Made by a program: the position numbers and the translations under genes. Under the pieces are notes generated by a model. The model worked only from the letters and a program-made list of their open reading frames with translations, made no database searches and was not told the DNA's origin. A stretch of DNA of 59,570 nt from an uncultured Bacteroidales bacterium (GTDB lineage: Bacteria > Bacteroidota > Bacteroidia > Bacteroidales > UBA1715). The DNA is taken from contig CALAUG010000024.1 in the NCBI GenBank assembly GCA_937892155.1, forward strand, positions 1-59,570. The letters are read 5' to 3'. Position 1 is the stretch's first letter. Each line of letters begins with the position of its first letter. Below, in pieces: positions 26,193-35,584 of this stretch.

Positions 26193-26768
26193 CTACCATT
26201 TCTTTATTTCCTCGTCAAATACAAGCGATTTGAAGTTTGACAAAAGATGTAAATGGTTTATTGTACCAGTAAACGTATAGATTTTCCCAACATCAAGTTT
26301 TTCGTCTGTTGGGCCTTGTATGCCACCGCCAACCTCCATTCTATTTTTCCCTCTATCCAACACGACTAAACCTGCGTGTGGTCCCATAAAGGAACTATTA
26401 TCTTTAGCTTCAACCTTAGCTTCAATCAAAACTTTATCAAATTCCATTCCTGCGACCCATACACTCAAAATATTTATTTTCTCGGTATTGATTGTTTGTT
26501 CAAACGGTAAAAACAGAGTATCCTCTACTGCAGAGAACATTGACTGCAAAACCTGATTGGCAACTTGTTTCTGATTCTCGGCAGAATCAGCCATCTGCAT
26601 GAATACATCAATATCGCTCATATCTTGTTTTGACTCAAAAGCGGCAATTTTCTCAGCAAAATAATTTGCAGTATCGGCATATTTAGATAATGACACCGTT
26701 GTTTTTTTATTTTCGCACGATGCCAAAATGATCATTGACAAAGCAAAGAGTAACGTTGTTTTTTTCAT
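26193..26768 (-). CDS. Putative lipoprotein, function unknown
   Basis: 191 aa. The signal ends in a lipobox-like LASC (MKKTTLLFALSMIILASC), so Cys18 is the probable lipidation site. Residues 20-90 are mostly helical and the C-terminal 100 residues look beta-rich (GPHAGLVVLDRGKNRMEVGG). No known domain is recognised. It starts one base after the proC stop, so it is co-transcribed with proC, but the connection to proline synthesis is unclear. Confidence 0.75.
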   Translation of the reverse strand: MKKTTLLFALSMIILASCENKKTTVSLSKYADTANYFAEKIAAFESKQDMSDIDVFMQMADSAENQKQVANQVLQSMFSAVEDTLFLPFEQTINTEKINILSVWVAGMEFDKVLIEAKVEAKDNSSFMGPHAGLVVLDRGKNRMEVGGGIQGPTDEKLDVGKIYTFTGTINHLHLLSNFKSLVFDEEIKKW

Positions 26769-26769
26769 A

Positions 26770-27576
26770 TTATTCGTCTTTGTTTACAGCTTTTTCGTAT
26801 GATTTTACAATTCCCTTAATCAGGGCCGAACTTAGCCCATTATGTTCCATTTCGTTAAGTCCAGCAATAGTTACACCCCTTGGAGTTGTTACTTTGTCGA
26901 TTTCATCTTCAGGGTGAGTGTGCATTTGCAACAATAAATCAGCCGCGCCTTTCGCTGTTTGTGCAGCAATCAACTGAGCTTCATCGGCATGAAAACCAAT
27001 CTGCGTTCCACCTTGCGAAGCCGCACGTATGGCACGTAGAAAATACGCAATACCACATGAGCCAAGAGCTGTTGCCGACAACATTAAATCCTCATCAATG
27101 ACCAAAGTTTTACCCAGCATATCAAACAGCGACACAACCTCGGCGAATTTATCACTATCAGGCTTATTTGTGGCAATGCACGTCATTGATTGGCGGATTT
27201 TGATAGCCGTATTTGGCATAGCACGAGCTATACAAATATCCTTATTAATTATTTTTTGAAATGCGGCCATTTCAACTCCCGTGACGATTGTAATTAACGT
27301 ATGATTTTCTGTTAAGCTATCCTTAAAACCCTGCAAAATTGGTTCATAAATATGAGGAACAACTGAAAATATTACTATACGAGCACGTGAAACAGCATCA
27401 GCATTATCATCTTGGAAAAAGAATCCACCTTCACGTTTGTCTTTCGGCAGATCCGATTTTTTTCTCGTAATGATTATTTGTTCAGGTTTATACTTACCTG
27501 CATTTACCAAACCTTCGGCAATAGACATTCCTATGTTTCCACCACCGATTATTGCTATTGTTGAATTAAAATCCAT
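26770..27576 (-). CDS. proC: Pyrroline-5-carboxylate reductase
   Basis: 268 aa, standard for ProC. It makes proline from pyrroline-5-carboxylate with NAD(P)H. The Rossmann motif IAIIGGGNIGMSIAEGL (8-24) starts the chain. ARAMPNTAIKIRQSM and the C-terminal signature region (TPRGVTIAGLNEMEHNG) are present. It is first of a two-gene unit with the lipoprotein. Confidence 0.95.
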   Translation of the reverse strand: MDFNSTIAIIGGGNIGMSIAEGLVNAGKYKPEQIIITRKKSDLPKDKREGGFFFQDDNADAVSRARIVIFSVVPHIYEPILQGFKDSLTENHTLITIVTGVEMAAFQKIINKDICIARAMPNTAIKIRQSMTCIATNKPDSDKFAEVVSLFDMLGKTLVIDEDLMLSATALGSCGIAYFLRAIRAASQGGTQIGFHADEAQLIAAQTAKGAADLLLQMHTHPEDEIDKVTTPRGVTIAGLNEMEHNGLSSALIKGIVKSYEKAVNKDE

Positions 27577-27649
27577 AGATGATTTATTAGTTTGCGAAAA
27601 TTACAACCTTTTTTTCAATAAGTCCTTTCTTTCAGAATCTTTTTGGTAT

Positions 27650-28282
27650 TTACACCCAATCTTCAAATATCTGCATTATGCCACGCTCTTTTGTTACTTG
27701 AATAGTATGAATGCCTACCGAGGCAGCTCCCTTAATATTTTTTTGTAAATCATCGACAAATAACGTTTCGTCTGCTTTAAGACCAGCATCCTTCAAGGCG
27801 TATTCAAAAATTTCCTTGTTTGGTTTACGCATACCAAGTTCATTTGAATACCATACTTTTTCGAACAAATCGTGATTTGAGTCAAACGGAAGTTGTTGTT
27901 GCTTAGCTATTTTGACAAATTCCCTGGTATGAACCTCATTCGTGTTGCTGAGCAAGAAAATTCTATATTTTTTCCTTAATTTTTTCAATAATTCTATGTG
28001 TTCCTCCGGATAATGCAACAACACCGCATTCCATGCATCTATAATCTGCTTTTCCGTAAGTTCTTGAGGAGCCTTTGACTGCACGATAGAGACAAACTCT
28101 TTTGTTGAAACTTTACCACATTCAAACAGTTCAAACAAACTATTTTCACCCGTGAACATTGCCACCATATCCTGCGCAGTACATTGGAACAATTCTGCAA
28201 AAGCATTGAATGTTCTCGACTCGTCTATCGCAAAGATAACCCCTCCAAAATCGAATATGATATTCTTTATTGTGTCTTTCAT
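27650..28282 (-). CDS. HAD superfamily hydrolase (haloacid dehalogenase-like phosphatase)
   Basis: About 210 aa from ATG 28282. The frame opens at 28318, but MKDTIKNIIFDFGGVI is the natural start. HAD motif I is FDFGGVI (nucleophile D11). Motif II is FLLSNTNEVH, and motif IV is ETLFVDDLQKNIKGA. A helical cap lies between motifs I and II. It belongs to the YihX/epoxide-hydrolase-like subgroup of small phosphatases, whose substrates (sugar phosphates or nucleotides) cannot be predicted from sequence. Confidence 0.88.
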   Translation of the reverse strand: MKDTIKNIIFDFGGVIFAIDESRTFNAFAELFQCTAQDMVAMFTGENSLFELFECGKVSTKEFVSIVQSKAPQELTEKQIIDAWNAVLLHYPEEHIELLKKLRKKYRIFLLSNTNEVHTREFVKIAKQQQLPFDSNHDLFEKVWYSNELGMRKPNKEIFEYALKDAGLKADETLFVDDLQKNIKGAASVGIHTIQVTKERGIMQIFEDWV

Positions 28283-28302
28283 CACATTTTTTTTTATTTG
28301 CC

Positions 28303-28332
28303 TTGCAAAATAAAGCAATTTATCTATTTTTG
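28303..28332 (+). promoter_or_regulatory. Bacteroidetes-type promoter of tRNA-Ile (TTG-N19-TATTTTTG)
   Basis: -33 TTG at 28303-28305, a 19-bp spacer, and -7 TATTTTTG at 28325-28332, 28 bp before the mature tRNA 5' end. Confidence 0.7.
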
Positions 28333-28360
28333 CACACGAAAACTTTTAGAAATAAAAGTC

Positions 28361-28437
28361 GGGCCTTTAGCTCAGCTGGTTAGAGCACCTGACTCATAAT
28401 CAGGTGGTCGCTGGTTCAAGCCCAGCAAGGCCCACCA
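28361..28437 (+). tRNA. tRNA-Ile2 (anticodon CAU, AUA-decoding)
   Basis: A full cloverleaf. Acceptor GGGCCTT pairs with AAGGCCC, the D arm is GCTCAGCTGGTTAGAGC, and the anticodon stem ACCTGA/TCAGGT encloses loop CTCATAA with anticodon CAU. The T arm is GCTGG/CCAGC. CCA is encoded (28435-28437). Anticodon CAU with this body is the isoleucine tRNA whose C34 is converted to lysidine by TilS, rather than a methionine tRNA; the distinction rests on overall similarity to known Bacteroidetes tRNA-Ile2. Confidence 0.92.
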
Positions 28438-28443
28438 CCAAAC

Positions 28444-28475
28444 AAAAAGCACTTACGAAGGGTAAGTGCTTTTTT
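28444..28475 (+). terminator. Terminator of tRNA-Ile
   Basis: AAAAGCACTTA pairs with TAAGTGCTTTT around a CGAAGGG loop, followed by T residues. Confidence 0.85.
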
Positions 28476-28538
28476 ATTTATACCCATTTGCAAATAATTC
28501 AAAAACTCGTTGTGCAAAAGATGCAATAAATGAAACCT

Positions 28539-29051
28539 TCACTTTATTCTCCCATCGCAGGAAGGTGAAATTTTCCAGTTTCCCTTAAAAATGAGTGACA
28601 AATCGCCCGATTCAAGTTTGAAATAACGTTTACCCACATACTCTCCAAAATCTTTTCGATTATACAACAAAACTATGGTGTCCATTAATTGAGCTGGTGT
28701 CATTTTTAGGCCTATCTCCTGAATTTCTTTTACCGTTGGGTACAACATTGGTTCACCTTTGTAATTCATTATCAACGATGTATCGTTTGTCAACGGAATT
28801 TCGTAGCACAAATGGTCAAAACTTTCATAGGTAAAACGGAGAATAAGCAAGGAATCTTCAACCGTATACGTTCCCGTTTCGTGAAACGTGGCCCCAATTT
28901 CGCTTTTTGCCGTGTAGTCAAACGTTCCGTTTGTATCCAGAGCAAGACGTACCTCGCTCATATCTGTTTTTTTCATGAAAACTATGGGATTATCATTGCT
29001 GCACGAGGCAAACAAAAATGGCATAACAAGAAGTATGAGATATTTTTTCAC
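28539..29051 (-). CDS. Putative lipoprotein, function unknown
   Basis: 170 aa. Lipoprotein signal MKKYLILLVMPFLFASCSND, with Cys17 as probable lipid site. The body (20-105) looks like a small beta-barrel or lipocalin-like scoring domain with DTNGTFDYTAKSEIGATFHE and ETGTYTVEDSLLILRFTY strands, similar in style to META/lipocalin-like Bacteroidetes lipoproteins. No family is recognised with confidence. It is divergent from the TonB receptor gene. Confidence 0.7.
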   Translation of the reverse strand: MKKYLILLVMPFLFASCSNDNPIVFMKKTDMSEVRLALDTNGTFDYTAKSEIGATFHETGTYTVEDSLLILRFTYESFDHLCYEIPLTNDTSLIMNYKGEPMLYPTVKEIQEIGLKMTPAQLMDTIVLLYNRKDFGEYVGKRYFKLESGDLSLIFKGNWKISPSCDGRIK

Positions 29052-29159
29052 TGCTATAATTTTTTGTAAAGGTAATTTTTTCTTGTTTCATTTGATGAGA
29101 AACAATTAAAAAAGCTTTTTCACGTTTACCACTAGCACAATTATGCTTATTTTTGTGGA

Positions 29160-31559
29160 ATGAAACGACTTCTCTGTATATTTTTTCTTTGCGTTGCAAA
29201 CATTGTTTTTGCACAAAATAAAGGTATTCTGCAGGGTAAAGTCGTTGACCAAAAAGGAGTTGCCATTCCGTTTGTCACCGTCTCGTGCAGCGAAACCAAT
29301 TCGATTGTTATTACCAAGGAAGACGGCCAATATCAGATTGAACTTCCATTTAATCAAAAATCAACCATCTCTTTTAGTAAAATAGGCTATTTTGATCATT
29401 CCACAGAAATAACACTGACGGCTGAAAAGAAAACTTACTCACCCGTACTGAAAATCAATGCGCTCGAAATACCAAAGGTTAAAATTTCATACAACAAAGA
29501 AGCAGAAGAAAACATCACAAGTATTTCATCGGAAAAAGCAACGGCAATCACAGGTTTGTCACTTTCGGGCATTGAAGGCGGTTTAAAAACGTTTGCTGGT
29601 GTAAATACAAAATCTGAATTAAGTTCCCAATATTCCGTACGTGGTGGAAGTTACGATGAGAATTTGGTATACGTCAATGGTGTCCCCGCCTTTAAACCTA
29701 CTATGGCTCGTTCCGACAAACAAGAAGGATTAAGTATTATCAATCCGTATATGGTTGACAGAGTTGATTTTTCCAGCGGTGGATTTGACATCAACTACGG
29801 CGACAAAATGTCTAGTGTTTTAAACGTAACGTACAAAGACGTTGAAGAGTTTCAATTACAGGCCGATGCAAGTTTTATGGATATAAACATTACGGCACAA
29901 GGCACAGATAAGTCTCAAAAATTCAGTATTCTTGCCGGTGCGCGATACAAAAACACATCGCTCGTACTCAAAACACTTGATGAAACGGGGGAATACAAGC
30001 CTGTATTTTATGATTTCCAAAGTTTGATGAAATACAAAATCAACCCGAAACTTACACTGTCGTACTGGATTTATGGTGCGAACAACACCTATTCTTTTTT
30101 GCCAGACAAACGAGTGACTGATTTTGGCAGTCAAACAAAATCGTACAAAATGACCATTTATTTTGAAGGAGAAGAAAAATACACTTACCAGAATTTAGGT
30201 AACTCTTTGTCTCTCAGTTATATGCCATCGCACCGTACAAAACTTGACTTTAAGACATTGTATTATCACGCACTGGAAGATGAAAATTTTGATGTGTTGA
30301 GTCAGTATCGTTTGAGCGAAAGTTTTAACAACGGAGATAAATTAGTTGAAGATTCCTCGGCAATTTTAGCAATAGGAAGCTTCCTTGAACACGGACGAAA
30401 CAAGCTCAAAACAAATAACATAACCGTTATGCACGACGGATGCCACATATTGGGACCACTATCCATAATCTGGGGCGCATCAATTAGTTCATCGGAATAT
30501 AACGCATTGTACAACGAATGGACATACATAGATTCCGCGAATTATGCCCATCCTTATTCCGACACAGCAATTTTGCTGAAAAACACGGCAAATTCAAAAA
30601 TAACGCACAATCAAACGATTGGGTCAGCCTACGCAGGAGTATCACGAAGATTTTACTTCAACAACGAGCAACAGTCAACACTCAAAATTAATGCGGGCAT
30701 ACGATGTACATACGACACGTATTCTGAAAAAATCTTATTGAATCCACGCATTAGATTTTTGTTTAAACCAAACATAGAAAAAAGCAATAGAATTTCCTTT
30801 GCCACAGGTATCTACTATCAACCAGCGGAATTCAAGGAACTAGTGGATAATAGCGGAAAATTCTACACTAACATTAAACCACAAAGATCTACGCATTTTG
30901 TACTGGGATACTCGCAAGACCTTACACTATGGAGCAGACCATTTTTTTGGAATACAGAACTCTATGCAAAAGTTCTCCGTGATGTTATTCCCTACACCAT
31001 TGACAATGTTACCATTTCATATTATCCAAATTTATGCGCCGATGGCTACATTACGGGTTTTGACACGAAACTCAATGGGGAATTTGTTCCTGGTGTAGAG
31101 TCGTGGGTAAACATTTCTCTTATGCGTGCACGTGAACATTTAGCCAGTAACTCAACGGCAAAAATTCGTCGGGCCAACGATCAATTGCTCAATTTCAGCA
31201 TGTTCTTCCAAGATTTTCTCCCAGGTAGCGAACGCTTGAAAATGAATATGACCTTTATGGCTGGCACGAATATCCCAACAGCAACACCGACAGCAACATA
31301 CGAAGAATTTGATGATTATAAAATTTCATCGTACACCCGTTTGGATATTGGATTTTTGTATGTCTTCATTGACGACAAATTACAACTATCCAAATCGAAA
31401 ATAAAGAACCTTGCATTGGGATTGGAAATTTTCAATTTGTTTGACAACGCAAACAAAATCTCCTATTTCTGGATAGAAGATGTAGCGAACACGTACTATG
31501 CAGTTCCCAACTACCTGACATCAAGAAGAATAAATTTGAAATTAACAATGAAATTATGA
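29160..31559 (+). CDS. TonB-dependent receptor with carboxypeptidase-regulatory-like N-terminal domain
   Basis: 799 aa. Signal peptide (MKRLLCIFFLCVANIVFAQ), then a CarboxypepD_reg-like domain (about 22-95; LQGKVVDQKGVAIPFVTV), a plug domain (about 115-225; SSQYSVRGGSYDENLVYVNG) and a 22-strand-type barrel to the C-terminus (RRINLKLTMKL). It imports a ligand of unknown identity using TonB/ExbBD. A TATTTTTG element ends only 4 bp before the ATG, so either the transcript is nearly leaderless or the element is chance. Its stop overlaps the BatA gene start by four bases. Confidence 0.9.
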   Translation: MKRLLCIFFLCVANIVFAQNKGILQGKVVDQKGVAIPFVTVSCSETNSIVITKEDGQYQIELPFNQKSTISFSKIGYFDHSTEITLTAEKKTYSPVLKINALEIPKVKISYNKEAEENITSISSEKATAITGLSLSGIEGGLKTFAGVNTKSELSSQYSVRGGSYDENLVYVNGVPAFKPTMARSDKQEGLSIINPYMVDRVDFSSGGFDINYGDKMSSVLNVTYKDVEEFQLQADASFMDINITAQGTDKSQKFSILAGARYKNTSLVLKTLDETGEYKPVFYDFQSLMKYKINPKLTLSYWIYGANNTYSFLPDKRVTDFGSQTKSYKMTIYFEGEEKYTYQNLGNSLSLSYMPSHRTKLDFKTLYYHALEDENFDVLSQYRLSESFNNGDKLVEDSSAILAIGSFLEHGRNKLKTNNITVMHDGCHILGPLSIIWGASISSSEYNALYNEWTYIDSANYAHPYSDTAILLKNTANSKITHNQTIGSAYAGVSRRFYFNNEQQSTLKINAGIRCTYDTYSEKILLNPRIRFLFKPNIEKSNRISFATGIYYQPAEFKELVDNSGKFYTNIKPQRSTHFVLGYSQDLTLWSRPFFWNTELYAKVLRDVIPYTIDNVTISYYPNLCADGYITGFDTKLNGEFVPGVESWVNISLMRAREHLASNSTAKIRRANDQLLNFSMFFQDFLPGSERLKMNMTFMAGTNIPTATPTATYEEFDDYKISSYTRLDIGFLYVFIDDKLQLSKSKIKNLALGLEIFNLFDNANKISYFWIEDVANTYYAVPNYLTSRRINLKLTMKL

Positions 31560-33619
31560 TAGCATTTAAACATCCCGAATATTTATTTTTTCTGCTTGCG
31601 ATTGCTATTCCAATCATTATTCATTTGTTCTCATTCCGTAGGTACAAAAAAATTTATTACCACGATATTCATCTTATTAAGAATATTCAAATTGAGCAAA
31701 ACAGCACAAAATCAAAACTAAAGGAACTGCTGATTCTACTTTGCAGAATTGGATTCATCGCATTTTTAGTGCTGACATTTGCACAACCGTACATTCCACT
31801 GCACAACGGGCAATCAGCAAAACACAAGACTGCAGTTGCAATGTATATTGACAACTCTTTTAGCACGCAAGCAGAGTCGAGTAATGGCGTTGTTTTGGAA
31901 TATGAAAAGAAAAAGGCACAAGAAATAGCAGACGCTTACAGCGCAGAAACACAGTTCTTCCTTTTTACAAATTCAGCAAATAGTACAGAACAATTTCCAC
32001 GTACCCGCGAAGAACTCAAAACTGACATTTCAAAAATAACATTGTCTGCCAACAGAATTCTGATTTCGGACGTAATTAAAAAATTTCAAACTTGCGCAGC
32101 CAAAAACGAAACTGAATTAAAATGTCACGTTCTATCTGACTTTCAAAAAAACACAGCAGATTTAAAAAACATAGTAGGCGACTCCACACTTGCAATTAAT
32201 TATTATCCAATTGATAACGAATCTATTAATACAATTTCCATTGATAGTTGTTATTTTGAAAATCAACATCACATTGCAGGTCAAACAGAAAAAATTACCG
32301 CAATTGTCAGCAACAAATCCGATGAAACGTTTACAAATTTTCCGATAAAATTGTTCATTAACGACACAATGCGTGCGTTATCATCAGCTACTTTAAAACC
32401 ACATAAAACCACTTCCGTGCCGATAGAATATAGCACAGCAAGCAATGGTATTGTGTCGGCAAGACTGGAAATTGAAGATTACCCAATCTTATACGACAAC
32501 ACATATTTTTTCTCATATACCATTGATAATCAAATATCCATACTTGATATCGCAGAAGAACATACTAACACGTATATTCAAGCACTTTGCAAAAACCAGA
32601 AGAGTTTTTCAATAACAACTCAATCGGTAAAAACACTTGATTACGCTTCCATTAGCAATTTTCAAATAATCATTTTGGACGGACTCGCAACAATTCCCAA
32701 TGGATTAACGGAAGAAATAAAGAAACTCCATTCCATAGGAAAAACAATAGTTTGTTTCCCGTCGGAAGATATTGACATAGAATCATACAATAGGTTCCTT
32801 TCGCTATTTGGAAATCAAAAAATTACAACAAAAGATACTGTACTGACAAGCATTGAAACAATAGACGAACAGAATGCACTCTTCAAAAACGTCTTTGACA
32901 AAGATAAAAAAGTTGTTTCATATCCCGAAGTTCATCTAAATTATCGCATTGAACCACAACGAAACAATTCCCTTGTAACTCTTCAAAACACAAATTCTTT
33001 TGTTCTACAAAGTTCTTCGGATAAAAACACATTGTTTTTCTTTACTGTTCCATTTTCAGAAAAGCAAAGCTCGTTTGTCACATCGCCACTATTTGTAGGT
33101 GTATATAATATGTTGATGTATATATCTGCATCGCAAGATTTGCAGACTAATTTGGGAAATACAAGCGAATTGTTTTTAGCAAACTTCACCAACGATGAAG
33201 CCCTACACATCGCCAATTCGAACAAAAACGTCGACATCATTCCACAATATCGCCGCGATATACAGACAGGTAAAATTCACATAAATCCAATGCAACAAAT
33301 TACTGATGCAGGGAATTACCTGTTAATTCAAAAAAATCAAACGATTGGAGGAATTTCATACAACTTTGACAGGAACGAATCCGTCTTTGAATTTTATTCA
33401 AGCGATGAAATTCAATCATACATTGAAAATCAGCCACAGAATATGGTCATCAATCCTTCACACGAAATCACCAATATTGTGAAAGAATTGAGTAACGGCA
33501 AACCATTGTGGCGAATCGTATTGTGCATTGCCATCGCATTTATTTTGTTTGAGATTTTAATTATTTTGTTCTACGACAAAGTGATAATTAAAAATAAAGA
33601 CCCGAAAAATTTGTCTTAA
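31556..33619 (+). CDS. BatA-domain membrane protein
   Basis: 687 aa. The N-terminus is a BatA domain with two membrane helices (HPEYLFFLLAIAIPIIIHLF at about 6-25 and a second at about 55-75). A long extracytoplasmic region follows, including a vWA-like fold (YIDNSFSTQAESS resembles a degenerate metal-binding DxSxS site). A C-terminal membrane helix sits at about 650-672, with a basic tail. Long BatA proteins of this kind are widespread in Bacteroidetes and of unsettled function. The ATGA overlap with the TonB receptor indicates coupled translation. Confidence 0.85.
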   Translation: MIAFKHPEYLFFLLAIAIPIIIHLFSFRRYKKIYYHDIHLIKNIQIEQNSTKSKLKELLILLCRIGFIAFLVLTFAQPYIPLHNGQSAKHKTAVAMYIDNSFSTQAESSNGVVLEYEKKKAQEIADAYSAETQFFLFTNSANSTEQFPRTREELKTDISKITLSANRILISDVIKKFQTCAAKNETELKCHVLSDFQKNTADLKNIVGDSTLAINYYPIDNESINTISIDSCYFENQHHIAGQTEKITAIVSNKSDETFTNFPIKLFINDTMRALSSATLKPHKTTSVPIEYSTASNGIVSARLEIEDYPILYDNTYFFSYTIDNQISILDIAEEHTNTYIQALCKNQKSFSITTQSVKTLDYASISNFQIIILDGLATIPNGLTEEIKKLHSIGKTIVCFPSEDIDIESYNRFLSLFGNQKITTKDTVLTSIETIDEQNALFKNVFDKDKKVVSYPEVHLNYRIEPQRNNSLVTLQNTNSFVLQSSSDKNTLFFFTVPFSEKQSSFVTSPLFVGVYNMLMYISASQDLQTNLGNTSELFLANFTNDEALHIANSNKNVDIIPQYRRDIQTGKIHINPMQQITDAGNYLLIQKNQTIGGISYNFDRNESVFEFYSSDEIQSYIENQPQNMVINPSHEITNIVKELSNGKPLWRIVLCIAIAFILFEILIILFYDKVIIKNKDPKNLS

Positions 33620-33663
33620 TTCCAATAAAAATCTACTTTTGAAAAGGATTTACTTTCAAGAAT

Positions 33664-34857
33664 ATGAATAAAAGACTCTTACTCATAATTTGTACAATAC
33701 TGACAACGTTTCAGGTGCATTCGCAAGTTGAAGCAAAATTTTCACTGCGTGACGATTCACAAAAGATTCTTTGCTATACCGAAGATGCAAACAATATATC
33801 CACAAAAAACACAAAAGTTAGTTTCAAAAACACCTCAACATGCAGTGCAGATAGTTGGTTTGTGTGGAACTTCGGCGACAATTCAGCGGATTCAATATTG
33901 ATTACAAAAGAAAAAACGGCAGATGGCGTACACGAATACAAAACCGATGGACTCTATCCTGTACGTCTGCTTGTCATTGAAACAGCATCTATTCCCGACA
34001 GCATCAAAAATCGGAATATTTTAGCTGTCGAACATCTTTCCACAAAAAATGATTCCGCAAATTTGAAACTAACGTATGTCGCACTTGACAAATCACAACG
34101 TGAAGCAACTATCCGCATTCCGTCATCAGAATTTGCGAAAAAAACACTTGCCCAGGACATTGAAGTATATAGCCCAGTAACTGATGGAAACAATTTTTCC
34201 TACGAAATAGATGATCCAAGTACAGAAGAAAGCAAGGCTGGGCTACAATCATTTGCTTACATTTTTTCTGTTAACACGGATTCTTTCAATCCACACAAAA
34301 ACGACGTTTGGAAATATTACTGGAACATATACAATGGCTCTACCCTGGTGGAATCTATTGCTGTTGACTCAACAGAATATCGTTATGTATTTCCCAAAGA
34401 GAATTTTGATCCAGGTTACACAGTTTCATTGAAAATTGCACTTGACAGTTCTAAATTTGATCCTAGTGATATTGAGTATTACAATTTGGGTTCTTGTGTT
34501 TCATCCAAATCGCTTACCATTCCAGTAACAGATTACTTCTTTTCTGATAGTACACGAAAAGAGAAAGACATTGACGATAGAGAAACATCCATACCAAACG
34601 TATTCACACCTGGTGGGAACGACGAGAATGATGTGTTCTACTTCAATACCAATGGTGTTGACGATTTCTCGATATGGATTTACAACAACAACGGGACATT
34701 AGTTTATAGCCAAACTGCAAAAGCAATTTCGTGGACTGGACACGACAATTCTGGACACGAATGTAAATCGGGAACATATTATTACGTCGTAAAATCAACA
34801 AGCAGCGACAAGCGACATAATACCGCAGGTTTCATACATCTTTTTAGACAAAACTAA
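33664..34857 (+). CDS. PKD-domain protein with T9SS type B (gliding motility-associated) C-terminal domain
   Basis: 397 aa with signal peptide MNKRLLLIICTILTTFQVHS. A PKD-like domain lies at about 50-105 (FVWNFGDNSADSI). A middle region follows without a recognised family. The last 85 residues are a CHU_C/type B sorting domain: IPNVFTPGGNDENDVFYF, FSIWIYNNNGTLVY, ISWTGHDNSGHECKSGTYYY and a final GFIHLFRQN. Such domains direct export through the T9SS. It sits within the plus-strand run between BatA and the lipoprotein, so surface complex formation with the TonB receptor is possible. Confidence 0.87.
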   Translation: MNKRLLLIICTILTTFQVHSQVEAKFSLRDDSQKILCYTEDANNISTKNTKVSFKNTSTCSADSWFVWNFGDNSADSILITKEKTADGVHEYKTDGLYPVRLLVIETASIPDSIKNRNILAVEHLSTKNDSANLKLTYVALDKSQREATIRIPSSEFAKKTLAQDIEVYSPVTDGNNFSYEIDDPSTEESKAGLQSFAYIFSVNTDSFNPHKNDVWKYYWNIYNGSTLVESIAVDSTEYRYVFPKENFDPGYTVSLKIALDSSKFDPSDIEYYNLGSCVSSKSLTIPVTDYFFSDSTRKEKDIDDRETSIPNVFTPGGNDENDVFYFNTNGVDDFSIWIYNNNGTLVYSQTAKAISWTGHDNSGHECKSGTYYYVVKSTSSDKRHNTAGFIHLFRQN

Positions 34858-34868
34858 GAAAACACAAC

Positions 34869-35564
34869 ATGAAACGCCTTTTGATATATTGTTTTGCATT
34901 AATAGTCTGCGTTTCGTGTAGCAAGGATGAAGTTTCGCCACAAATGGACTGGTACATTTTCTATCCCCTTTCCATTGAAACAACACGCGTGTATGAATGT
35001 ACAAACATCACTATAGACGTTCCTGTAGGTACTAATGACACCTCTATTTTCTATATTCGCGAAGAAGTAGCAGAATGTATTGGTGACACAAATGCGTGTA
35101 AAGTTTATGCTGAACATTGTTGGAAGAGCGATTCTCCCAACGGTCCTTGGGAGCCATACGTGTCGCTAAGTATACAAAAATTTGGACATGCAATTGTACG
35201 AGTTGAAAATAATGAACCTTTTCAAATATTGAGATTTCCCGCGACAAAAAACTACACATGGAATATCAATCAATATAATACCCGTGACGAGCAACAAGTA
35301 TTCTATTCCGACATTTTCGTAAGCGACACCATTTCAAACATTGTTTACGATTCCGTCTTAGTTGTTTCACAACAAGATTTTAAATCACTGTACACATATC
35401 AATTTAGTGAAGAACGATATGCAAAAAATGTAGGATTAATCTACCGCAAAAATATTGATGTTGAATCACAACCGAACCACGCAAAAATTGACTTAACCAA
35501 ACCCATTGAAGAAAGAATTACAAAGGGAACTATGACTACATTTAAACTAATTACTATTAAATAA
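34869..35564 (+). CDS. Putative surface lipoprotein, function unknown
   Basis: 231 aa. Lipoprotein signal ending VCVSC, followed by SKDEVSP. A Lys-Asp-Glu just after the lipid Cys fits the Bacteroidetes lipoprotein surface-export signal, so the protein probably reaches the cell surface. The remainder is a beta-rich domain with many Tyr/Thr/Asp and no family I can name. It is 11 bp downstream of the type B CTD gene and 20 bp upstream of the SusC gene, so it is co-transcribed. Confidence 0.75.
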   Translation: MKRLLIYCFALIVCVSCSKDEVSPQMDWYIFYPLSIETTRVYECTNITIDVPVGTNDTSIFYIREEVAECIGDTNACKVYAEHCWKSDSPNGPWEPYVSLSIQKFGHAIVRVENNEPFQILRFPATKNYTWNINQYNTRDEQQVFYSDIFVSDTISNIVYDSVLVVSQQDFKSLYTYQFSEERYAKNVGLIYRKNIDVESQPNHAKIDLTKPIEERITKGTMTTFKLITIK

Positions 35565-35584
35565 TTAGATAAACCTCATTACGA

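Noticed and set aside
34869..35564. SusD partner for the SusC-like receptor
   Set aside because: The 231-residue lipoprotein is far shorter than SusD (about 500 aa), lacks its TPR-like helical pattern and lies upstream rather than downstream.
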